A stretch of 64,000 bases of DNA from Candidatus Heimdallarchaeota archaeon (GTDB lineage: Archaea; Asgardarchaeota; Heimdallarchaeia; JABLTI01): positions 127,489 to 191,488 of the forward strand of contig DXJV01000084.1 of NCBI GenBank assembly GCA_019056785.1, read 5' to 3'. The position numbers and the translations under genes were made by a program. Positions 57,444 through 64,000 of the stretch are shown piece after piece. Position 1 is the first letter of the stretch. Every line of letters begins with the position of its first letter. The notes beneath the pieces were generated by a model. The model did no database searches. It was given only the letters and a program-made list of their open reading frames with translations, and was not told the origin of the DNA.

Positions 57444-57832
57444 TTTTCCAACCCTCTATAATAAGAAAGTGATTAAAACAATTGAAGGTAGAATTTATTA
57501 CTCTAACTAGTTTTTACCGTACTACTAGTGAAACTAAGGGTGTAAAATTATTTATTTCCCACAAGAATCGCCATTATTTTTTAATGTTGGTTTTTTCCCA
57601 CAATTGTTCTACTTTTACAATAGTCACACCCAGAGAGATGTTTAAAGGCACACATCAGCGTTCCTTTGTGCTTGTTCTGAAAGAAAAGATAAAATACTAT
57701 AACAACCATATATATATTATTGAGAAATTGAAGTAATGCCCAAATATTTATTATGGTTTAATATTTCGATTTAAGCCACGCAAAAATGTCAGATATAGCT
57801 ATGTTTGAATATTGGAGGAAATGATTTTTAGA
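57444..57832. other. 389-nt divergent intergenic region
   Basis: It separates the caspase-like group from tfe. On the plus strand CAAATATTTATTATGG (57741-57756) is a TATA candidate for tfe. A plus-strand frame of 84 codons (57482-57736) lies inside but has no ribosome binding site and a composition like translated AT-rich DNA; I do not call it. Confidence 0.4.
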
Positions 57833-58468
57833 ATGTCTACCCTAGATACTGATTATAATCTTCTTGAATCAGTCGTAAGAGAAATTGGAGGGGACGAAGC
57901 TGTAAAAGTTGCGAGTTTGTTGGATCCCACAGAGGAAACCACAGATGAAGCAATTGCAGCAAGTGCAGATATGAAATTAAATGCTGTTCGCAAGGTACTT
58001 TATCGGTTATATGATGCCCGCCTGGCAGAATTCCGGCGGATTCGCGATAAAAGCACAGGCTGGTTCATCTATTTTTGGCGGTTAAAACCCAACAGAGTTG
58101 AAGAATTAGTCATCAGCAGAAAAGCAACTGTTTATCGCAAATTAAAAACACGACTTGATTATGAGAAAAAATATCACTTCTTCAAATGTGACCAGGAATA
58201 TTGCCCGAGGTATACTTTTGATGAAGCGATGGAGAACAACTTCCGGTGCCCAGAATGTGGTGGCGAGCTCCGAGCATTCGACAATTCAGAAATTATCAAA
58301 CGCTTAAGTAAAAAGGTTAAAGAGTTGCGAAAATCGCTGGAAGAATCTGGAGTGGATGTAGACGCGCTGGATAATGGCGTTTTAGAAGACATCAATCAAA
58401 TTATTGCCTCCAGTAAAATGGCCGCAGCTGCAAATGGCTCTGGAAACGCAGATCAAAGCTCCAAATGA
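57833..58468 (+). CDS. tfe: transcription initiation factor TFE, alpha subunit
   Basis: Archaeal relative of TFIIE-alpha; it helps open the promoter together with TBP and TFB. The first ~85 residues form the winged helix (NLLESVVREIGGDEAVKVAS, LNAVRKVLYRLYDARLA), and the family's aromatic stretch WFIYFWRLKP follows. Residues ~115-150 form the zinc ribbon, but its first pair reads CDQEYC (four residues between) in place of CxxC; the second, CPECGG, is normal. The tail is a coiled coil and an Ala/Ser-rich end. ATG 57833 is chosen; ATG 57821 and TTG 57812 are in frame. It precedes the DUF2110 gene on the same strand. Confidence 0.9.
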   Translation: MSTLDTDYNLLESVVREIGGDEAVKVASLLDPTEETTDEAIAASADMKLNAVRKVLYRLYDARLAEFRRIRDKSTGWFIYFWRLKPNRVEELVISRKATVYRKLKTRLDYEKKYHFFKCDQEYCPRYTFDEAMENNFRCPECGGELRAFDNSEIIKRLSKKVKELRKSLEESGVDVDALDNGVLEDINQIIASSKMAAAANGSGNADQSSK

Positions 58469-58508
58469 GCAATAGCTACATCCTCTTTTCTGTCGGAGAA
58501 TTAACAAT

Positions 58509-59285
58509 ATGCAAAAACTGCTGCTTTTAACAAAAGTACACTCAACTGACCGGGGGAGTTTTAAAAGAATTCAGGCAGAGCTGGAAGATAGGCTCAAAGA
58601 TTTAACTGTAATCATTCAAACGATTAATATCTATGATAATGGCTTTATTGCTTTAACACTCGAGGGAGAGGATGAGATTGCTGCAAAAAACTATCTGAGC
58701 AAATTATATGGGAAGGCTATTCCTCTCGAGGAGCTCAAAGTAGGGGACACACTCAAAGGGTTTATTTGTTCAAGTGGAAAAGTAGGCTTTGGTCTCTTTG
58801 TTGATATTGGCATAAAAGAACCCTACGCAGTGGATGCATTGATTCCTCTTTATGCCCTTCGTGAACAACTCGTCGAAGGGAGAAAATTCTCTACAAGACA
58901 ATTGATTGAACTATTTGGTTTGGTAAATGATTACCCTCTGGAAATTACAATTCAAAAAGTAAGCATTGGTCTTAAAAAAATCGAAGCTCAGCTATCTGAG
59001 AAGCAAGTGGAATTATTCCGGAAATGGCAGGAAGAAGGCTTAGAACGACTCTTAATTATTGGCGAAAGAAGAGATAGAATAATCAATGCTTTGGAAAAAA
59101 CAAACCATCAGAAAGACATCATTGAAATTGAGCAACTGGGCTGGTCAGAATATGCACTCACATGTAAGTTCAATACAACTGCTAAAGGATTAATACCTGA
59201 AATAGGCAAAATACTACCCCATGCTAAATTCGAAATTTTTTCGCCGGCAAAAATTAGGAAACAGCTAAAAGCGAAAAGTAGCTAA
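58509..59285 (+). CDS. DUF2110 family protein
   Basis: Archaeal conserved protein of unknown function, 258 residues. The middle contains an S1-like beta-barrel (VGDTLKGFICSSGKVGFGLF then VDIGI), with helical regions on both sides (STRQLIELFGLVNDYPLEI), and ends with GLIPEIGKILPHAKFEI. The S1-like part suggests RNA binding. It follows tfe by 40 nt on the same strand, so a shared transcript and a link to transcription are plausible. I assign DUF2110 from memory of its motifs, not from a search. Confidence 0.65.
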   Translation: MQKLLLLTKVHSTDRGSFKRIQAELEDRLKDLTVIIQTINIYDNGFIALTLEGEDEIAAKNYLSKLYGKAIPLEELKVGDTLKGFICSSGKVGFGLFVDIGIKEPYAVDALIPLYALREQLVEGRKFSTRQLIELFGLVNDYPLEITIQKVSIGLKKIEAQLSEKQVELFRKWQEEGLERLLIIGERRDRIINALEKTNHQKDIIEIEQLGWSEYALTCKFNTTAKGLIPEIGKILPHAKFEIFSPAKIRKQLKAKSS

Positions 59286-59288
59286 TGG

Positions 59289-59993
59289 CTATTGCTGATT
59301 CGTACCAACCATTCCTCGTTTTTCTAAGAGTGGGAGAACAGCCTTAAACAACTCTGAAGCAAGCTCATAAATGCCCTTATTTGCGTTCAATAAAAGATAC
59401 TTGCCAATGTTGTCTGTATGATAAATTTCGAGAAACAATGCTCGTACCTGAGAAAGATACTCTAGGCCTTCGAAAGTATTGCTTTTTTTTCGCTGGGAAT
59501 AAATGCGTTGAAGAGCAATTGCCGGTTCAAGATCAAAAATAATAGTTAAATCGGGTTCTGGAAATTCCCGTCGGTTGAGAGCGAGAATGCTTTTCCAATC
59601 GTTATTTTTTCGTGCACCTTGATAACAAGCTGTGGAAAAAAAGTAACGGTCAAGAAGGACAATTGCTCCTCTCTTGAGAGCTGGGAGAACTCGTTCTCGG
59701 ACATTCCATGCACGGTCCCGCATGAACCAATCCAATTCTTGCTCTAAAGAGACGCGCCCTGATGAATAACTCGCACGCAACTTTTGTCCTTCGATAGTTT
59801 GGTCCGTTGGTTCTTTGAAAAGTTCTACCTGTAACCCAAGACCCTCGAGTTTAAATTTCAAAAGTTTCGCCTGGGTCGTTTTACCGGTACCATCTATTCC
59901 TTCGAATACTATTAACAGACCTGGCTTTGTTTTTTCCACACAGATCGATTCCCTTGATTTGTTGTAATTGGTTTGTACATTTAAAGTTGTCAA
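59289..59993 (-). CDS. tmk: thymidylate kinase
   Basis: Phosphorylates dTMP to dTDP using ATP. P-loop FEGIDGTGKTTQ near residue 30, the DR(Y/F) segment LLDRYFFSTACYQG, the base-binding FRDRAWN-like FMRDRAWNVRE, and EPDLTIIFDLEPAIALQRI are all as expected. The ~22 residues before the P-loop strand are longer than usual, so an internal start is possible, though ATG 59993 is the only obvious one. It ends in TAG, 4 nt from the convergent DUF2110 stop. Confidence 0.92.
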   Translation of the reverse strand: MTTLNVQTNYNKSRESICVEKTKPGLLIVFEGIDGTGKTTQAKLLKFKLEGLGLQVELFKEPTDQTIEGQKLRASYSSGRVSLEQELDWFMRDRAWNVRERVLPALKRGAIVLLDRYFFSTACYQGARKNNDWKSILALNRREFPEPDLTIIFDLEPAIALQRIYSQRKKSNTFEGLEYLSQVRALFLEIYHTDNIGKYLLLNANKGIYELASELFKAVLPLLEKRGMVGTNQQ

Positions 59994-60062
59994 TAAAAAA
60001 GTATCCGTTTTAGGAAGAGAAAAAAAGAATAGAATGAAAAGAGGGAGAGAATTCTTTTGGTT

Positions 60063-61952
60063 TTATTGAAAGCTTGAGAAGATGGGACGCTTGCTTAACA
60101 ACAGAGGGAGGGTCAATGGGATATAGGGGAGACCTTTTGTTTCTGTGCAGATACGTTGTATAAGTGCCTTTTCCGTCATTTGAACCTCTTGACGGTTCTC
60201 TTGCCGGATTCTCACTGGGAATGTTTTTGAAGCAAGCTCTTTATCGCCGATTACAATGATATAGGGGATCCACTCTTGCTCTGCAGAGCGTATTTTTTTG
60301 CCAATTCGTTCTGAACGGTCGTCAATATCTACTCGTATATTTTGTTTGCTGAGTTTTTTGGCAATTTTCTGACAATGAACCAAATGCTCTTCAGAGACGG
60401 GCAAAAGGCGAACTTGCGTTGGTGACAACCAAACAGGGAACATAGGAATTTTGCCTTGTCGTTGCTCTGTATAAGCTTTTTCTAAGAGGGCATAAACAAT
60501 GCGTTCAATAGCACCGGAAATGCTTGTATGTAGCAAAAGGGGCCTTTGTTTTTGATTTTGTTGGTCAACAAAACTAATGTCAAAGCGCTCCGAGTTTTCA
60601 ACGTCAATTTGTACCGTACTTAAAGCAGACGCTTTGTCTTGATTATCAATAATATTAAACTCAAACTTGCAAATGAAGTAGGCGTAGCGTTTGTCAAATA
60701 ACTCTATTAAGGCAGGGCGATTCCTGGCTTTTACCATTTTCGCAAACCATTTTTTATTCTCTTCAAAAAAGTCCTTTTGAGCGCGAAAAACAGATTCATA
60801 ATCAAGTTCAAAGGCTTGAAGGCAATTAACGGAGAGCTTGAATTGTTCTTCAAATGCTTGTTTAGCCATAGGTAAGTCCTTAGCGATAGTATGCATATCT
60901 GGCATTGTAAATGTTCGAAGGCGGCGTAGAGCGGCCAATTCACCTCTCTGCTCGCGTCTGAATGAATAATGAGTCATTTCAAACAATTTAATTGGTAATT
61001 GCGAATAAGAGATTTGAGCATCAGAACTAATTAAAAACTGGCCAAAACAGGCGGCGAATCGCAAGAAGAAATTATCCGAGCCGGATTTCACAATGTATTG
61101 CCGCGCAGGAAAACGATGCATGTACTTCTCAATGGCAGGATGAGTAAAGCTATACATTATTGGGCTTTCAATAGGCATTGCACCGTACTCTATAGTAAGG
61201 TCTTGAACATACTGCTCAAGGAGGTGTTTAACGATCCACCCCTTAGGATACCAGCGAAAATTCCCGGCGTCGCTACCTGGTTCGTAATCAACCAGCGCGA
61301 GTTTTCGCATTAGATCTGCATGTGGCGGGGGCATTTCTGAGGCTCGTTTCTTCTCAGTTTCATATACAACAAACTTCCGAAGGTTTTTTGCCTCTGCTTT
61401 AAATCGATAATCTTTCACAGGCGTTAGAGTCCCATCTGGGTCCATAATATAAAATTCATGTTTGGTTTCCTCTTCCCCTTTAAGCGCTTCACTTTCAATG
61501 GTCTCAACTTTGATAGCTCCTTCATGCCCAGACACCTCACCAATGCTCCTTGAGAGCTCCGAGAGGGGGTGACCTTTACATTTGATATTAAATGCCTTAT
61601 ACCAGCCAAACGGCGCGCGGGTAATTGCATAGGCTTTCTTCTTCAAACTACTTTCAATCAATTTCAAAACATGTAAAGCCACATCCGGCCTGGCAGGATT
61701 ATCAGAAAGATGAACCCAAGGGTAGAGAACGATCGTAGTGGTGCCAACCTGTTTTGCTACGTCTTCAATCTCTTTCACTGCCTTTTCAGCAATGCTTTCA
61801 AAATTTGCTTCGTCTTGTTTTTCAATAGAGGAAAACACAACTAAGCATTCATCAACGTGATGTAACTGCTTCTCTATCTCCTCAGCGGCTTTTATCGCCT
61901 TTTTTTTGGGTTCATATTCAATAAAATCTGAATGTACGGTGAGTAAACGCAA
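60063..61952 (-). CDS. thrS: threonyl-tRNA synthetase, archaeal type
   Basis: Charges tRNA-Thr. The N-terminal ~140 residues are the archaeal editing domain related to D-Tyr deacylase (LLTVHSDFIEYE), which removes mischarged serine. The class II core shows motif 1 (MPIESPIMY), the ACFGQF zinc cysteine, motif 2 (FRREQRGELAALRRLRTF in pieces) and motif 3 (TSISGAIERIVYALLE). The C-terminal anticodon-binding domain follows (VWLSPTQVRLLPVSEEHL). The frame opens at TTG 61964, but TTG 61952 gives MRLLTVHSDF, the usual family start. tmk lies 69 nt downstream on the same strand. Confidence 0.95.
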   Translation of the reverse strand: MRLLTVHSDFIEYEPKKKAIKAAEEIEKQLHHVDECLVVFSSIEKQDEANFESIAEKAVKEIEDVAKQVGTTTIVLYPWVHLSDNPARPDVALHVLKLIESSLKKKAYAITRAPFGWYKAFNIKCKGHPLSELSRSIGEVSGHEGAIKVETIESEALKGEEETKHEFYIMDPDGTLTPVKDYRFKAEAKNLRKFVVYETEKKRASEMPPPHADLMRKLALVDYEPGSDAGNFRWYPKGWIVKHLLEQYVQDLTIEYGAMPIESPIMYSFTHPAIEKYMHRFPARQYIVKSGSDNFFLRFAACFGQFLISSDAQISYSQLPIKLFEMTHYSFRREQRGELAALRRLRTFTMPDMHTIAKDLPMAKQAFEEQFKLSVNCLQAFELDYESVFRAQKDFFEENKKWFAKMVKARNRPALIELFDKRYAYFICKFEFNIIDNQDKASALSTVQIDVENSERFDISFVDQQNQKQRPLLLHTSISGAIERIVYALLEKAYTEQRQGKIPMFPVWLSPTQVRLLPVSEEHLVHCQKIAKKLSKQNIRVDIDDRSERIGKKIRSAEQEWIPYIIVIGDKELASKTFPVRIRQENRQEVQMTEKALIQRICTETKGLPYIPLTLPLLLSKRPIFSSFQ

Positions 61953-62060
61953 AACAATCACCAATTATAGTTTTCTTTAGCGGGAGATTCTTCCGCCTTG
62001 CATTTTTCTATCTTCATAGAAATAAAAGCTTTTGGGAAAAAAGCAAAATATTTTTGTAAA

Positions 62061-62888
62061 TTATTTCAACACACGAAACATAACTGAATCTAACATATTT
62101 TCCGGAAAGAATTCCAGCATCTGTCTACTTTTATTGTTTTTTATACGGTAGCGTGCTCGCGGCCTTTTCTTATACATCAGTTTATAGACCGCCTTTGCTA
62201 TATCATCAGGGTTTGCACAATGACCTTTTTCCGCTTCACAAGTAGTTATAACACGTTTTAGAAGATTGGGGAAATGTGTTTGCTTCAGATCAAAATCCTT
62301 TGAATAAACCTCAATAGTGGTATCTATTAACGATGTATCAACAGCACCAAGTTGAAGATGGATCACTTTCATATCTAGGAACATTAATTCACGACGCAAG
62401 GCGTCAGAGAACGCTTCGAGAGCACATTTTGTCATGGAATAAGGGCCATTTAAGGGAAAAACGAGACGACTGGCTTCTGAGCCGATGTTAATTATCCGCC
62501 CCTTTTTCGCGTATAATAAGGGAAAAAGAGCTTTCGTTGTTTTATATACTCCTAAAACATTCACGGCAAAAATCTGTTCCATTTTCTTTTCAGAGACTTC
62601 AATTAAAGGCCCTCCTACGAACAGACCGGCATTATTTACTAAACCATCTAATCCCTCCACCTGTGAGCAAATTTTTTCACGCGCTTTTAAAATTGAGGTG
62701 ACATCTGTCACATCCATATATATAGGGGCAAGATTTGGTATATTCTCGAGATTTTCAAGCGCACGCTCATTTATATCTGCTGCGAAAACAAAATCGCCAC
62801 GTTCAGCAAAATAACGCGAAATTGCCAGGCCAATGCCACCTGCAGCACCTGTTACTAGGATTGCTTTCGTATCGTTAGTCATCATCAT
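62061..62888 (-). CDS. short-chain dehydrogenase/reductase
   Basis: NAD(P)-dependent oxidoreductase of the classical SDR type, 275 residues. The cofactor loop reads TGAAGGIGLAI, NNAG follows near residue 85, and the catalytic Ser and Tyr-x-x-x-Lys are in NIGSEASRL and YSMTKCALE. An acidic residue after the second strand (AADINERAL) suggests preference for NAD over NADP. The longer C-terminus (KKRPRARYRI) resembles 17-beta-hydroxysteroid-type members, so a lipid or ketone substrate is possible. Neighbours give no pathway. Confidence 0.88.
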   Translation of the reverse strand: MMMTNDTKAILVTGAAGGIGLAISRYFAERGDFVFAADINERALENLENIPNLAPIYMDVTDVTSILKAREKICSQVEGLDGLVNNAGLFVGGPLIEVSEKKMEQIFAVNVLGVYKTTKALFPLLYAKKGRIINIGSEASRLVFPLNGPYSMTKCALEAFSDALRRELMFLDMKVIHLQLGAVDTSLIDTTIEVYSKDFDLKQTHFPNLLKRVITTCEAEKGHCANPDDIAKAVYKLMYKKRPRARYRIKNNKSRQMLEFFPENMLDSVMFRVLK

Positions 62889-62962
62889 TTGAATCGTCCA
62901 TCAATAGCTGGTAATAACTACAATTGTCAAAGATTACAACTTTCAACTAATTTAAAAATTTC

Positions 62963-63928
62963 TCATTCCGGTGGTTCTTCCGCTTCTGCCCTTAAAACTT
63001 CATAGAGACCTTCTTTAAATGAGGTAACTTCTTTTTCCGACGCTTTTTTAATAGTGATCACTAAAACATAGAGAAAGAGTGCTAAAAGGAGAAGAGTAAA
63101 TACCAATGAGATAACAAGCCAATTCATTGCACGTGGCAATGAGAAATAGTTAACTGAGAGATAGAAAGTAGCATCAAATGGAGCAAGTGCATCTAAGTTT
63201 TCTTTCCGTGCTAAAACCGTGAACCAGTAGTGCTCACCCTCTTCTGTCGTCGCGTTGCTTATTTGATAATAACTAAGCGTATTTGGATGAATAGTAAACC
63301 GACTTTCTTCAAGAAAAGCAGCGGTAATGCTTTGTTGCCCGACATCAATGGGCAGAATTATTTCTAACTCTTGATAATCTAATGTTCCATCCCACGTAGG
63401 CCGTTCTAAGCTAATGGAAACTAAATCTGGATCATTATTATAATGGAATAGTTGATTTGATAAAAAGAAATCTGCCGTGTAGGTTAAATGGTACAACACT
63501 GTTTCGTTAAAATATAACGCCGATCGATTCTTCAAGCTAAAAAGAAAAGAAGTCGTCTGACTAAAAACAGAGCTATAATTTAATGCCAAAATATTTCCGT
63601 GATTAATTGCATAGGTTTCTGCCGCGACAATCGCGACAGCTTCATTTTCAACTAAAGGGCGAAGATACATCCCTTTGTGAGAAGCTTCCGGGGTGCAATT
63701 AACTAAGATGGTAACTTTACCCAGGCCATTTTTCTCCAACTTAATTACTGTTTTAACCCAGTTTAAATCTGCAGCATAAAACCCTTCATTTGGCGTTACG
63801 GTGATTTTTTCCGGTAGAGGTGGAGCTTTTTGAGATGTTATTTGCGAGAGGTTGAGAAGAAGGGGGAATATGAAAACAATTAAGAAAATAATGAATAAAC
63901 TTTTGCATTGTTTGCCCCGGGAAGCCAT
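62963..63928 (-). CDS. membrane-anchored surface protein
   Basis: Unrecognised, 321 residues. A signal peptide (LFIIFLIVFIFPLLLNL) and a C-terminal membrane helix (WLVISLVFTLLLLALFLYVL) with an acidic cytoplasmic tail frame an extracellular beta-rich region (KVTILVNCTPEASHKGM, LEIILPIDVGQQSITAAF) with several Asn-X-Ser/Thr sites. The layout is shared with other surface proteins in this window, but no domain can be named. The 72 nt to the right end of the window hold nothing I can identify. Confidence 0.6.
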   Translation of the reverse strand: MASRGKQCKSLFIIFLIVFIFPLLLNLSQITSQKAPPLPEKITVTPNEGFYAADLNWVKTVIKLEKNGLGKVTILVNCTPEASHKGMYLRPLVENEAVAIVAAETYAINHGNILALNYSSVFSQTTSFLFSLKNRSALYFNETVLYHLTYTADFFLSNQLFHYNNDPDLVSISLERPTWDGTLDYQELEIILPIDVGQQSITAAFLEESRFTIHPNTLSYYQISNATTEEGEHYWFTVLARKENLDALAPFDATFYLSVNYFSLPRAMNWLVISLVFTLLLLALFLYVLVITIKKASEKEVTSFKEGLYEVLRAEAEEPPE

Positions 63929-64000
63929 GTCTACTAACCACTTTTGAAATTCTGATAAACTTAATCTAAAGAGTCGTTCAAAAAAGCTCCGATTAGTAAG

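Noticed and set aside
57482-57736. Plus-strand frame of 84 codons between the caspase-like gene and tfe
   Set aside because: No Shine-Dalgarno, composition typical of translated AT-rich DNA, and it occupies the divergent promoter region.

Overview
The window is most likely from an Asgard (Promethearchaeota) archaeon. Archaeal information-processing genes are present: RNA polymerase split into A' and A'', an unsplit B subunit, L30e, NusA, TFE, EF-1alpha, archaeal-type ThrRS with its own editing domain, deoxyhypusine synthase and a Sec61-beta-like protein. Alongside them are eukaryote-like parts: a Rag/Gtr-like GTPase fused to a roadblock domain, followed by a longin-like protein, and an alpha-solenoid plus beta-sandwich protein. 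The DNA is AT-rich. TTG starts are common, Shine-Dalgarno sequences are often clear, and TAA, TGA and TAG all serve as stops. I cannot name the lineage more closely from sequence alone.

0-12.5 kb holds a cut glutamine synthetase gene, a surface metzincin-like protease, a RIO kinase, an MFS transporter, a GAF protein with an orphan phospho-acceptor helix, PRC-barrel proteins, L-serine dehydratase (two subunits) and the TldD/TldE peptidase pair. 12.6-21.3 kb holds a large surface protein with DUF11/CARDB-like repeats, the first of two very long TrmB-like coiled-coil proteins, a solenoid/beta-sandwich protein, and a degenerate SF2 helicase placed directly after the transcription operon. 21.5-29.7 kb is rpoB-rpoA1-rpoA2-rpl30e-nusA on the minus strand, without rpoH upstream or rps12/rps7 downstream.

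30-39.5 kb holds the Rag-like GTPase/longin pair, a phosphoesterase, an FAD oxidoreductase, a prepilin peptidase carrying two blocks of a strict four-residue glycine repeat, a DapA-like protein lacking its Schiff-base lysine, a tandem PadR regulator, and EF-1alpha with an in-frame TGA at the invariant glycine of its G3 box. 39.5-49 kb is accessory in character: a surface alpha-toroid protein with an in-frame TAG, two unknown proteins, a structured non-coding stretch, and a family of zinc-ribbon/DUF4190-like membrane proteins including one frameshifted copy.

49-64 kb holds the second giant TrmB-like coiled-coil protein, riboflavin kinase/regulator, PncC, a Sec61-beta-like gene, a tRNA-Cys that appears to carry two introns (one in the T arm), deoxyhypusine synthase, a membrane-bound caspase-like protease cluster with a decayed partial copy beside it, TFE, DUF2110, thymidylate kinase, ThrRS, an SDR oxidoreductase and a surface protein. 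The palindrome CTCGAG is strikingly frequent across the whole window.
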